Source: CANJIV01 sp046330225 | GTDB taxonomy: Bacteria > Actinomycetota > Thermoleophilia > Solirubrobacterales > Solirubrobacteraceae | Direction of reading: 5' to 3' | Length of the DNA stretch: 64,000 bases | Assembly (NCBI GenBank): GCA_046330225.1 | Contig: JAXLTD010000001.1 | Location: 434,001 to 498,000 of the forward strand | Program-made: the position numbers and the translations under genes | Shown: one piece after another, positions 7,811 to 16,604 of the stretch | Layout: the number at the start of each line of letters is the position of its first letter | How positions within the stretch are numbered: position 1 is the first letter of the stretch | Notes under the pieces: generated by a model | Told to the model about the DNA's origin: nothing | Seen by the model: only the letters and a program-made list of their open reading frames with translations | The model's database searches: none

Positions 7811-8785
7811 ATGGCCGACATCCTGGTCTACGTCCTCCACCGCGAGGGCGCCTTCAACAAGAACTCCCTGGGCGCGGTCTCCGAGGGCGCGCGCCTGGCC
7901 GCCGAGACCGGCGGCGCCGCTGACGCGGTCGTCGTCGGCGGGGACGACCTCACCGACGAGCTCTGCGCGACGCTGGGCGACTTCGGCGCCCGCACGGTCT
8001 ACCGCGCGGCCGGCCCCGAGGGCCTGTCGCAGCCGGTCGTCGACGTGATGGCGAAGGTCATCGACGAGCACGGGCACGGCTACGCGCTGTTCGGCGGCGG
8101 CCTGCTCGGCTTCGAGATCGGCGCGGGCCTCGCGGCCCGGCAGAACGCCGGCGTGACCATGGAAGTCACCGCGATCCACACGGAAGACGGCGAGCTCGTC
8201 GCCGAGCGGCCGATCCTGCAGGACTCGCAGATCTCCCAGTCGCACTACCAAGGCGGCCTTGGCGTGATCATCGGGCGCCTCAACGCGTTCGAGCCCAAGC
8301 AGACCGGCGGCACCGCCACGGTGGAGACCGTCGACATCGAGTACTCCCCGTGGTCGACGAAGGCCACGATGATCACGCGCGGCGAGCAGCGCGGCGAGGA
8401 CGTCAACATCGAGGACGCCGACATCCTGGTCGCCGGCGGCCGCGGGCTCGGCCAGGCCGAGGGCTTCCAGCTCTGCGAAGACCTGGCGAGCGCGATGGGC
8501 GGCGCCGTCGCGGCGACCCGTGCGGTCGTCGACGCCGGCTGGTACCCGTACTCGACCCAGATCGGCCAGACCGGCAAGACGGTCGCGCCGAAGCTGTACC
8601 TGGCCGCCGGCATCTCCGGCGCCATCCAGCACAAGGTCGGGATGCAGGGCTCGGAGAACATCGTCGCGATCAACAAGGACGCCAACGCGCCGATCTTCGA
8701 GTTCTCCGACCTCGGGATCGTGGGAGACCTCAACAAGATCCTCCCGAAGCTGACCGAGGCCGTGAAGGCCAAGCGAGGCGGCTGA
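7811..8785 (+). CDS. etfA: Electron transfer flavoprotein alpha subunit
   Basis: A 324-aa EtfA/FixB protein. The N-terminal half is the ETF domain (MADILVYVLHREG). The C-terminal FAD-binding domain carries the family signature: VAGGRGLG, then the Arg/Gly-rich GQTGKTVAPKLYLAAGISG and HKVGMQGSENIVAINKD. It binds the redox FAD and pairs with EtfB, encoded 2 bp upstream. The start follows immediately after the etfB TAG, consistent with coupled translation. The ETF-QO gene begins 5 bp after the stop. The beta-alpha-QO order indicates a dedicated respiratory entry point for acyl-CoA oxidation. Confidence 0.94.
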   Translation: MADILVYVLHREGAFNKNSLGAVSEGARLAAETGGAADAVVVGGDDLTDELCATLGDFGARTVYRAAGPEGLSQPVVDVMAKVIDEHGHGYALFGGGLLGFEIGAGLAARQNAGVTMEVTAIHTEDGELVAERPILQDSQISQSHYQGGLGVIIGRLNAFEPKQTGGTATVETVDIEYSPWSTKATMITRGEQRGEDVNIEDADILVAGGRGLGQAEGFQLCEDLASAMGGAVAATRAVVDAGWYPYSTQIGQTGKTVAPKLYLAAGISGAIQHKVGMQGSENIVAINKDANAPIFEFSDLGIVGDLNKILPKLTEAVKAKRGG

Positions 8786-8790
8786 TCGCG

Positions 8791-10533
8791 ATGGCGGGCT
8801 CGAACGGCGCAGGCACGGCGATCCCGGCGGCCTACCCGCCGCCGGTCGACTCCCCCGAGGAGTTCATCAAGCGCGAGCTTGACCCCGAGGACGAGATCAT
8901 CGAGGTCGGGGTCGCGATCGTGGGCGGCGGGACCGCGGGCCTGGCCTGCGCGAACCGCCTCCTGCAGCTCCTGGCCGAGGACGAGGCGCTCCTGGAGAGC
9001 CTCGGCGAAGTCCCGGTGGCCGTGATCGAGAAGGCCAAGACCTGCGGCGGCCACAACCTGTCCGGCGCGGTCATGAAGCCCGAGCCGCTGCAGGAGCTCT
9101 ATCCGGACCTCTCCCGCGAGGACTGGCGCCAGGAGGGCTTCGCGTTCGGCGAGGTCACCAAGGAGGCCGTCTACCTCCTGCCCAGCGCCAAGCACAAGCT
9201 CCGGATCCCGCCCCCGCCGCCGTTCAAGAACCACGGGAACGAGGTCGTCTCGGTCTCCGCGCTCGCCCGCTTCCAGCAGCGCCTGGCCGAGGAGGCCGGC
9301 GCCTACGTCCTCACCGAGACCGCCGCGACGAAGCTCATCGTGGAGGAGGGCCGCGTCGTCGGCGTGCGCTCCGGTGACAAGGGCCGCGGCAAGGACGGCG
9401 AGGAGCTCGGCAACTTCGAGCCCGGCACCGACATCAAGGCGAAGTTCGTGGTCCTCGCCGAGGGCTGCTGGGGCAGCCTCACCGGCGCGGCGATCCGCGA
9501 GTTCGGCCTGGACGAGCATCGGGAGCCGCAGGTCTGGGAGCTCGGCGTCAAGGAGATCTGGAAGGTCCCCAAGCCGCTGGACCGCGTCATTCACACGATC
9601 GGGCCGTGGCCGCTCAAGCTCTCCGCGAAGTACGGCCAGATCGGCGGGTCCTGGATCTACCCGATGAAGGACGAGAAGACCGGCGACGACCTGGTCTCGA
9701 TCGGCTTCGTCGTGGATCTCGAGTACGCGGACGCCACCACGTCCGCCCACGACCTCCTGCAGCAGTTCAAGCTCCACCCGCTCGTCAAGGGGATCCTCGA
9801 GGGCGGCGAGCGGGTCGGCTGGGGCGCCAAGGCGCTCCCGGGCGGCGGCTACTGGTCGATGCCCAAGCTGACGATGCCGGGCGCCGTGCTGGTCGGGGAC
9901 TCTGCCGGCATGGTCGACACCGTGTCGCTCAAGGGCGTCCACATGTCGATCCTGTCGGGCAAGCTCGCGGCCGAGTCCCTGTTCGACGCCTTGGCCCGCG
10001 GGAACACCACCGCGGACGGCTACGGCGATGCGATCGACGAGTCGCGCATCGGCGACGAGCTCTACCAGGTCCGGAACGGCCGCCAGCCGTTCCAGAAGGG
10101 CTTCATCAAGGGCGGCCCGCTCGTGAACCTCAACATCGCCACGAAGGGCAAGCTGCCCGGCGGGCGCGCGCCCTGGCATCGCAACGACGCGCAGCCCATG
10201 TTCGTCGGCGACACGAAGGACCGCTACCCGAAGCCCGATGGCAAGTACACGTTCGACAAGCTCTCGAGCGTGTTCATCACCGGCAACGCCACCCGTGACG
10301 ACGCGCCGAACCACATCCGGGTGCAGAAGCGGGTCCCGCGGGCCGTGGCCGAGACGTGGGTCTGGATGTGCCCGGCCGGGGTCTACGAGATCCCTGAGGA
10401 CGCGCCGGCCGAGGGGACCGTCGACGTCGTCGTGAACTACACGAACTGCGTGCAGTGCGGGGCGATCACGGCCAAGGGCGGGCGCCTCACGACCCCCGAG
10501 GGCGGGGATGGCCCGCTCTACCAGATCACCTGA
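8791..10533 (+). CDS. Electron transfer flavoprotein:quinone oxidoreductase, atypical Fe-S site
   Basis: A 580-aa ETF-QO (FixC/ETFDH family) that passes electrons from ETF to the quinone pool at the membrane. An FAD-binding GGGTAGLACANRL motif lies near residues 48-60. The middle part has the quinone/FAD segments (LPGGGYWSMPKL, GDSAGMVDTVSLKGVH). The C-terminal ferredoxin-like domain keeps Cys527 (CPAGVYEI), Cys553 and Cys556 (NCVQC). The fourth cluster ligand, expected three residues after Cys556, is Ile559 (CGAI). Human-type enzymes have four Cys for a 4Fe-4S cluster, so the cluster may be altered, use another ligand, or be absent. The closing motif PEGGDGPLYQ is otherwise intact, so this is not a truncation. 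Confidence 0.9.
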   Translation: MAGSNGAGTAIPAAYPPPVDSPEEFIKRELDPEDEIIEVGVAIVGGGTAGLACANRLLQLLAEDEALLESLGEVPVAVIEKAKTCGGHNLSGAVMKPEPLQELYPDLSREDWRQEGFAFGEVTKEAVYLLPSAKHKLRIPPPPPFKNHGNEVVSVSALARFQQRLAEEAGAYVLTETAATKLIVEEGRVVGVRSGDKGRGKDGEELGNFEPGTDIKAKFVVLAEGCWGSLTGAAIREFGLDEHREPQVWELGVKEIWKVPKPLDRVIHTIGPWPLKLSAKYGQIGGSWIYPMKDEKTGDDLVSIGFVVDLEYADATTSAHDLLQQFKLHPLVKGILEGGERVGWGAKALPGGGYWSMPKLTMPGAVLVGDSAGMVDTVSLKGVHMSILSGKLAAESLFDALARGNTTADGYGDAIDESRIGDELYQVRNGRQPFQKGFIKGGPLVNLNIATKGKLPGGRAPWHRNDAQPMFVGDTKDRYPKPDGKYTFDKLSSVFITGNATRDDAPNHIRVQKRVPRAVAETWVWMCPAGVYEIPEDAPAEGTVDVVVNYTNCVQCGAITAKGGRLTTPEGGDGPLYQIT

Positions 10534-10582
10534 TCAGGGGCCGGACCGCAACCTCCGGGCGTCTCGGCGGTTCTAGGTGGTG

Positions 10583-11344
10583 ATGTCTGCGCGCCACGTC
10601 CTGTCCGCCACGGCCGTCCTGGCTGCCATCGGCGTCGTCCTGTGCCCTGGCGCCGCCTCGGCCGCGGCGGCGTCCCGGGCCGAGGCCAAGCTCACCGCCT
10701 GCAAGACCGATGCGGCCGCCGCCGGCCGCGCCCTGTCGGCGACCGCCGTGATGCGCAGCCGCCCCGGCAGCGCCCGGCTCGACATCCGCTTCGACCTCCT
10801 GTCCCGCGGCCCGGCCGGGGCGTGGCGCCGGGTGCCCGGGCCCGGGCTCGGCTCGTGGCTCAAGTCCGACGCCGGCGTGACGTCCTTCACGGCGGTCAAG
10901 ACGATCCAGGGCCTGTCGGCGCCTGGCCGCTACCGGGTCGCCGTGCGCTTCCGCTGGATCGGGCCGCGCGGCCGGGTCCAGGCCGTCGCCGCGCGCGTGA
11001 CCGCGGCCTGCGTGCAGCCCGATCCGCGCCCGGACCTCGCGCTCGTCCGCGGGTCCGCCGGGCCCGGAGCCACGAAGGGCACGCTCGACTACTCCGTGGC
11101 CGTCCGCAACCTCGCGCCGGTCGCGAGCCCCGCCTTCGACGTGCTCCTGCGGGTCGACGGCGTGTCCCAGCCCGCGGCCACCGTGTCCGGCCTCGCCGCG
11201 TTCGAGCGCCGCACCGTGACCATCACCGCGCCGGCGTGCACGCGGGCCACCGGCTCGGTCCAGGTCTCGCTGGACCCCGACAACCGGGTCGCCGAGCGCA
11301 ACGAGGCCAACAACGCCGTCACGCTGCCCTGCCGCCGGGCGTAG
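10583..11344 (+). CDS. Secreted protein with CARDB-like C-terminal domain
   Basis: A 253-aa protein with a clear signal peptide (MSARHVLSATAVLAAIGVVLCPGAAS). The residue 45-135 region looks like a beta-rich domain. The C-terminal part from about residue 148 (PDLALVRGSAGP...DYSVAVRNLAPVASPAFDVLLRVD...RNEANN) matches the pattern of CARDB cell-adhesion-related domains, which end in a DN.V.E.NE.NN motif. Two GTG codons at 10577 and 10580 could be alternative starts; the ATG was chosen because it opens the signal peptide. Two Cys pairs suggest disulfides. Exact function unknown. Confidence 0.75.
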   Translation: MSARHVLSATAVLAAIGVVLCPGAASAAAASRAEAKLTACKTDAAAAGRALSATAVMRSRPGSARLDIRFDLLSRGPAGAWRRVPGPGLGSWLKSDAGVTSFTAVKTIQGLSAPGRYRVAVRFRWIGPRGRVQAVAARVTAACVQPDPRPDLALVRGSAGPGATKGTLDYSVAVRNLAPVASPAFDVLLRVDGVSQPAATVSGLAAFERRTVTITAPACTRATGSVQVSLDPDNRVAERNEANNAVTLPCRRA

Positions 11345-11370
11345 CGCGCAGATCCGCTGGCCACGCTCGC

Positions 11371-11376
11371 TAGACT
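11371..11376 (+). promoter_or_regulatory. -10 box TAGACT, near-leaderless promoter of rpmE
   Basis: TAGACT ends 9 nt before the rpmE ATG. No ribosome-binding site is present. Confidence 0.5.
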
Positions 11377-11385
11377 CGAACGACC

Positions 11386-11604
11386 ATGAAGACCGACATT
11401 CACCCTGACTACGTCGAGGCCCACGTCCGCTGCACGTGCGGCAACGAATTCACGACTCGCTCCACCGTTCCGGAGCTCCACGTCGAGATCTGCTCGAACT
11501 GCCACCCCTTCTACACGGGCCGCCAGAAGCTCGTCGACACCGGGGGGCGCGTCGAGCGCTTCAAGCGCCGCGCCGCGAAGCGGCGGGCCGGCGCCGCGAG
11601 CTGA
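11386..11604 (+). CDS. rpmE: 50S ribosomal protein L31
   Basis: A 72-aa L31 of the zinc-binding (C+) type. It begins MKTDIHPDY, with CTCGNEF near residue 16-22 and CSNCHPFYTG near residues 37-46 supplying the Cys ligands. The basic C-terminal tail is typical. L31 sits at the subunit interface of the 70S ribosome. It heads the conserved rpmE-yqhQ-prfA-prmC block. Zn-free paralogues of L31 replace this form under zinc starvation in many actinobacteria; none is seen here. Confidence 0.95.
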   Translation: MKTDIHPDYVEAHVRCTCGNEFTTRSTVPELHVEICSNCHPFYTGRQKLVDTGGRVERFKRRAAKRRAGAAS

Positions 11605-11624
11605 CCGGCGAGCCGCCCGCGCGC

Positions 11625-12641
11625 GTGGCCGAGGAGACCCGCTTCCCGGACGGCGCGCTCATGGCGCAGCGCGACGCCCCCGTCGGCGGCCAGGCCGTCC
11701 TCGAGGGCGTGATGATGCGGGGCGTCTCGACGTGGGCGGTCGCCGTGCGGCTCCCGCTGCCCGAGCAGGTCGCCGAGCACGCCCTGGACCCGACCGAGGC
11801 CGCCCACGGCGAGATCGAGGTCCAGTCCTTTCCGCTCGTCTCGTGGCTCAAGCGCCACCGCGCGTACCGGCTGCCGCTGATCCGCGGCGTGATCGCCCTC
11901 GTCGAGTCGATGGCGATCGGCTTCAAGGCCCTCGGCATCTCGGCCAACGCGCAGCTCCCGCCCGACGAGCAGGGCGAGAAGGACGAGATCGGGCGCGGGG
12001 CCTGGACCGGCACGATCGTCGTCGCGCTTGCCTTCGCGGTCGGCCTCTTCTTCCTGCTGCCCGCCGGGCTCACGAGCCTGGTGGGGGACCAGCTCCCCAA
12101 CGGCGTGGTCTTCGTGATCGTCGAGAAGCTGCTGCGGATCGCGATCTTCCTCGGGTACATCGTGCTGCTGTCGCGCCTGAAGGATCTGCGGCGCGTGTTC
12201 GAGTACCACGGCGCCGAGCACAAGACGATCGCCTGCTACGAGGCGGGCCAGCCCCTGACGCCCGAGAACGCCGCGCGCTACTCGCGGCTGCACCCCCGGT
12301 GCGGCACGAGCTTCCTGCTCATCGTGATGATCGTGGCGATCGTCGTCTTCGCGCCGTTCGGCAAGCTGCCGCTTCCCTGGCTGTTCGCCTCGCGGATCAT
12401 CGGGATCCCGATCGTCGCCGGCCTCGCGTTCGAGGCCATCAAGTTCCTCGGCAAGCACCGCACGCACCGCTGGGCCCAGATCCTCATGTGGCCCGGCCTG
12501 CAGCTCCAGCGCCTCACGACGCGCGAGCCCGACGCCGCCCAGCTCGCCGTGGCGATCGCCGCGATGGGTGCCGTCCTTGCGGTCGAGAAGCCCGGCGAAG
12601 AGACCGCCGAGGACCTCATCGGCGTCGAAGTCGTGGCCTGA
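11625..12641 (+). CDS. yqhQ: DUF1385 membrane protein, YqhQ family
   Basis: A 338-aa integral membrane protein of the DUF1385/YqhQ family. The N-terminal signature VGGQAVLEGVMMRG is followed by five or so hydrophobic segments and the conserved YHGAEHKTIACYEAG and HPRCGTSFLL motifs. Function is not established; the His/Glu/Cys motifs suggest a metal site. The GTG at 11625 was chosen as start (20 bp after rpmE); an ATG at 11661 would give a 326-aa version beginning MAQRDAPVGGQ and may be the true start. Its place between rpmE and prfA is conserved widely in Gram-positive bacteria. Confidence 0.85.
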   Translation: MAEETRFPDGALMAQRDAPVGGQAVLEGVMMRGVSTWAVAVRLPLPEQVAEHALDPTEAAHGEIEVQSFPLVSWLKRHRAYRLPLIRGVIALVESMAIGFKALGISANAQLPPDEQGEKDEIGRGAWTGTIVVALAFAVGLFFLLPAGLTSLVGDQLPNGVVFVIVEKLLRIAIFLGYIVLLSRLKDLRRVFEYHGAEHKTIACYEAGQPLTPENAARYSRLHPRCGTSFLLIVMIVAIVVFAPFGKLPLPWLFASRIIGIPIVAGLAFEAIKFLGKHRTHRWAQILMWPGLQLQRLTTREPDAAQLAVAIAAMGAVLAVEKPGEETAEDLIGVEVVA

Positions 12642-12672
12642 CGCACCGCCGGCCGGGCGCGCCCTGACCGCA

Positions 12673-12678
12673 TAGGAT
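12673..12678 (+). promoter_or_regulatory. -10 box TAGGAT, leaderless promoter that sets a GTG start
   Basis: TAGGAT overlaps the ATG at 12677, so that ATG cannot be on the transcript. It stands 7 nt before the GTG at 12686, which is the better start. Confidence 0.45.
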
Positions 12679-12685
12679 GGCCGCC

Positions 12686-13180
12686 GTGACGGCCTACGAC
12701 ACCGCCGCGTGGAGCGACCTGTTCGTGGCGACCGCGGGGGCTTCGGCGGCGCTGGCGGGCCTCGTATTCGTCTCGGTGTCGATCAACCTCGAACGGATCC
12801 TCGAGTTCCCGGGCCTGCCCGAGCGGGCCGCGCAGACGCTGCTGCTCCTGCTCAGCGTGCTCGTGGTCTCGATCATGGGGCTCGTCCCTGGCCAGAGCGC
12901 CACGGCCCTGGGCGTCGAGCTGCTCGCGTGGGGCCTGATCCTGCTGGCCGCGACCGCCGCCCTCGGCTCCAAGGTCCAGGCGCCCGAGGGTGCGCCGCGC
13001 GGGTGGTCGGTCTCGCGCAACGCCATCGTGGCGCTCGGCACGATCCCGACGGTCGTGGGCGGGATCAGCCTGATCGCGACGAGCGGCGGCGGCCTCTACT
13101 GGATCGTCGCTGGCATCGTCGGTGCGCTGGCCGGCGGCCTGGCCAACGCCTGGGTGCTGCTCGTCGAGATCCTGCGCTGA
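12686..13180 (+). CDS. Small four-helix membrane protein of unknown function
   Basis: A 164-aa protein (GTG start) with four predicted membrane helices: about residues 10-30, 50-72, 76-95 and 112-160, the last block probably two helices. The N-terminal segment AWSDLFVATAGASAALAGLVFVSVSINL is typical of actinobacterial proteins annotated loosely as FtsH-protease modulators, but no function is established. An upstream ATG at 12677 would add three residues; it is disfavoured because a TAGGAT promoter box covers it. The gene lies between yqhQ and a convergent acyltransferase gene, inside an otherwise conserved yqhQ-prfA interval. Confidence 0.75.
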   Translation: MTAYDTAAWSDLFVATAGASAALAGLVFVSVSINLERILEFPGLPERAAQTLLLLLSVLVVSIMGLVPGQSATALGVELLAWGLILLAATAALGSKVQAPEGAPRGWSVSRNAIVALGTIPTVVGGISLIATSGGGLYWIVAGIVGALAGGLANAWVLLVEILR

Positions 13181-13183
13181 GGC

Positions 13184-13897
13184 TCAGCGGCCGGGGGCAT
13201 CCGCCTCGGCGGCGGCCACCGGGGCCTCGGCGGGGCGGGCGGCCGGCTCCGGGGCGGCGGCCTCGGGATGCCGCCCCGCCGCCACGGGCGGGACCCGCTC
13301 CCGGACCTCGGCCATGAGACGCTCGGCGAGGTCGCCCGGGGGCTCGTCGGGCCGTGGCTGGCCTCCGGCCGGGTCGAACAGGTCGACCACGATGTGCGGC
13401 CGCTTCGGGAAGCGGATCGCATCGGTGCCGCCGGAAACGGCAGCAAGCACCACGGCGGCCGACGGCGCGCCTTGGGCCAGGCGGGCGACGCCGCGCCGGG
13501 CGCGCATCGGCCGCCCGCGCGAGATCGTCCCTTCCGGGAAGATTCCGACGGCGTCTCCGGCGGCCAGGGCGTCGATCGCGGCCTGCATCGCCTGCGTGTC
13601 GCCGACCCCGCGCTCGATCGGGATCTGGCCCATGCCATCCAGGAGGACCCGCTGGATCCAGGTGTGCCACAGGCTCGCCTTCGCCAGGAACCGCAGGGGC
13701 CGGTCGCGGGTCATGATCGCCGCGCCGAGCGCGAGCGGATCCATCCAGCTGTCGTGGTTGGACACCACGAGCACCGCGCCAGACTCCGGGATCGTCTCGA
13801 TCCCCTGGACCTCCAGCCGGCACCACCACTTCAGCGGCCAGAAGATCAGGATCAGCATGCGGTACACCCGCCAGCCCGGAGGCCTGCGCTTCCTCAC
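13184..13897 (-). CDS. plsC: 1-acyl-sn-glycerol-3-phosphate acyltransferase-like protein (PlsC family)
   Basis: A 237-aa PlsC-type acyltransferase. The catalytic motif is SNHDSWMDPL (NHxxxxD), followed by GQIPIERG and the acceptor motif FPEGTISRG. A hydrophobic N-terminal helix (YRMLILIFWPLKWW) would hold it at the inner membrane face. The last 35 residues are an Ala/Pro-rich tail with no known role. The start was set at the GTG at 13897 because TACGAT stands 6 nt upstream of it; the frame is open further to a GTG at 13960 but that would overlap the prfA promoter. It likely makes phosphatidic acid or acylates a related acceptor. Confidence 0.88.
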   Translation of the reverse strand: MRKRRPPGWRVYRMLILIFWPLKWWCRLEVQGIETIPESGAVLVVSNHDSWMDPLALGAAIMTRDRPLRFLAKASLWHTWIQRVLLDGMGQIPIERGVGDTQAMQAAIDALAAGDAVGIFPEGTISRGRPMRARRGVARLAQGAPSAAVVLAAVSGGTDAIRFPKRPHIVVDLFDPAGGQPRPDEPPGDLAERLMAEVRERVPPVAAGRHPEAAAPEPAARPAEAPVAAAEADAPGR

Positions 13898-13903
13898 GGC
13901 GCG

Positions 13904-13909
13904 ATCGTA
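13904..13909 (-). promoter_or_regulatory. -10 box TACGAT, leaderless promoter of the PlsC-like gene
   Basis: On the minus strand TACGAT ends 6 nt before the GTG at 13897. This spacing decides the start codon. Confidence 0.45.
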
Positions 13910-13945
13910 CTTCGTCGGCGCCGGCCAGCGCCCGAGATGACCGCC

Positions 13946-13951
13946 TACACT
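13946..13951 (+). promoter_or_regulatory. -10 box TACACT, near-leaderless promoter of prfA
   Basis: TACACT ends 10 nt before the prfA ATG. No Shine-Dalgarno sequence fits. Confidence 0.5.
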
Positions 13952-13961
13952 CGCTCGCACG

Positions 13962-15017
<1,056 letters not shown>

Positions 15018-15060
15018 CCGGCGGCGCCCGGCGGCCGCGCGCTCGCCCGCGAAGGGATCC

Positions 15061-15915
15061 ATGACCTCCGCCGCGCCCACGGGCCCGACCGCCGCCGGCA
15101 CGTCCCCCACGGTCCGGACGCTGCTCGAGCGCGCGACCCGGGACCTCCAGGCGGCAGGATGCGGCACGCCCCGGCTCGACGCCGAGCTCCTGCTCGGCGA
15201 CGCCCTGGGGTGGGGGCGCGAGCGGCTCCTGATCGACAGCGGCACCGCGGTGCCGCCGCCTGCCGCCCGCCGCTTTGCGGCCCTCGCCGCCCGGCGTGCG
15301 GCGCGCGAGCCGGTGGCCTATCTCCTGGGACGCCGGGCTTTCCGCCGGCTCGAGCTGCAGGTCGATGCCCGGGTGCTCATCCCGCGGCCGGAGACCGAGA
15401 CGCTCGTCGAGGCGGCGCTGGGCCTGCCCGCCGGCGCGCGGGTCCTCGATGTCGCGACGGGCAGCGGCGCCGTCGCGCTGGCGCTCGCCGACGAGCGCCC
15501 CGACCTCACGATCACCGGCACCGACGCCAGCCCCGCTGCGCTCGAGGTCGCGCGGGCCAATGCCGCCCGCCTGCGCCTCGAGGTGACCCTGCGCGAGGCC
15601 GACCTCATGGACGGCGCCGGCGGGCCGTTCGACGCCGTCCTCGCCAACCTCCCGTACGTGGCGGCGGCGGACCTGCCCGGGCTGGGCCCCGAGCTCGCCT
15701 ACGAGCCGGCGGCGGCGCTCGACGGCGGGCCGGACGGCCTGGCGCTGGTCCGCCGCCTGGCCGCGCAGGCCGCCGACGTTCCGTTCGTCGCGCTCGAGGT
15801 CGGTGCGGGTCAGGCTGCGGCCGTCGCGGCGCTGCTGGCGCCGGCGCACCCGCGCATCGAGACCTGCCCTGATCTGTCCGGGATCGAGCGGGTCGTGGTG
15901 GGGCGGCACGGATGA
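15061..15915 (+). CDS. prmC: Release factor glutamine methyltransferase
   Basis: A 284-aa SAM-dependent methyltransferase that methylates the GGQ glutamine of RF1 and RF2. The N-terminal helical domain (LLERATRDLQAAGCGTPRLDAELLLGDALGW) and VLIPRPETETLVEAAL are canonical, and SAM motif I is VLDVATGSGAVALALA. The catalytic NPPY motif reads NLPY (FDAVLANLPYV), a variant that keeps Asn and Tyr. An AAGGGA ribosome-binding site lies 6-7 nt before the ATG. The stop overlaps the next gene by 4 nt. Confidence 0.92.
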   Translation: MTSAAPTGPTAAGTSPTVRTLLERATRDLQAAGCGTPRLDAELLLGDALGWGRERLLIDSGTAVPPPAARRFAALAARRAAREPVAYLLGRRAFRRLELQVDARVLIPRPETETLVEAALGLPAGARVLDVATGSGAVALALADERPDLTITGTDASPAALEVARANAARLRLEVTLREADLMDGAGGPFDAVLANLPYVAAADLPGLGPELAYEPAAALDGGPDGLALVRRLAAQAADVPFVALEVGAGQAAAVAALLAPAHPRIETCPDLSGIERVVVGRHG

Positions 15916-16523
15916 GGCCGGAGGATGCCGCCACGTTCGAGCGGTGCATGAGCGTCGGGGGTGTGGCGGTGTTCCCGGCCGACACGGTGTACGGGCTCGC
16001 CTGCGATCCGGACACCCCCGAGGCCGTTCGGCGCCTCTACGGCCTCAAGGGCCGGGCCGCCGCCCAGCCGGCGGCGGTCATGTTCTTCCAGGCCGGCCTG
16101 CTCTTGGCCGCGCTGCCCGAGGCCGGCCCGCGGACGCGCGCGGCGCTCGGCGCGTTGCTGCCGGGCGCCGTCACCGCGCTCCTTCCCAACCCGGCCGGTC
16201 GCTTCCCGCTCGCCTGCGGGGAGGATCCGGGCACGCTCGGCGTGCGCGTTCCGGAGCTCACCGGGCCGCTGGCGCCCCTCGCCGCGGTGCGCTGGCCGGT
16301 GCTGCAGAGCAGTGCGAACCGCCACGGCGGGCCCGACGCGTGCCGGCTCGACGACGTGCCCGAGGAGATCCGCGACGGCTGCGATCTCGTCCTCGACGGC
16401 GGCGAGCTGCCCGGCGCGCCGTCGACCGTGGTCGACCTGCGGTCCTACGAGGACGCCGGCCGCTGGGCGGTGCTGCGCGCCGGCGCGGTCCCGGCGGACC
16501 GCATCGCCGCCGCACTTGGCTGA
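15912..16523 (+). CDS. L-threonylcarbamoyladenylate synthase (Sua5/YrdC/YwlC)
   Basis: A 203-aa YrdC-domain protein making threonylcarbamoyl-AMP for the t6A37 modification of ANN-decoding tRNAs. Seen are FPADTVYGLACDP, the KGR nucleotide-binding motif (LYGLKGRAAAQP, with less conserved flanks than usual), and SSANRHGG near residue 136. The C-terminal region (DLVLDGGELPGAPSTVVDL) is the standard end of the domain; there is no extra Sua5 domain. The ATG overlaps the prmC stop by 4 nt, indicating coupled translation, and the prmC-sua5-glyA order is common in bacteria. Confidence 0.9.
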   Translation: MRPEDAATFERCMSVGGVAVFPADTVYGLACDPDTPEAVRRLYGLKGRAAAQPAAVMFFQAGLLLAALPEAGPRTRAALGALLPGAVTALLPNPAGRFPLACGEDPGTLGVRVPELTGPLAPLAAVRWPVLQSSANRHGGPDACRLDDVPEEIRDGCDLVLDGGELPGAPSTVVDLRSYEDAGRWAVLRAGAVPADRIAAALG

Positions 16524-16559
16524 CGCTGCCGGCCGCTTTCGGACGAATTGGTCCGCTGG

Positions 16560-16565
16560 TACCCT
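16560..16565 (+). promoter_or_regulatory. -10-like box TACCCT upstream of glyA
   Basis: TACCCT lies 40 nt before the GTG at 16605. The resulting leader has GGAGG at 16592-16596, a standard ribosome-binding site. Confidence 0.3.
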
Positions 16566-16604
16566 CGCGCGATCCCCACGACCGCCGACCCGGAGGCGCT
16601 CACC

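Noticed and set aside
13898..13960. GTG at 13960 as the start of the PlsC-like protein
   Set aside because: The 21 extra residues have no family similarity, and the segment overlaps the prfA promoter; the GTG at 13897 has a -10 box at the right distance.
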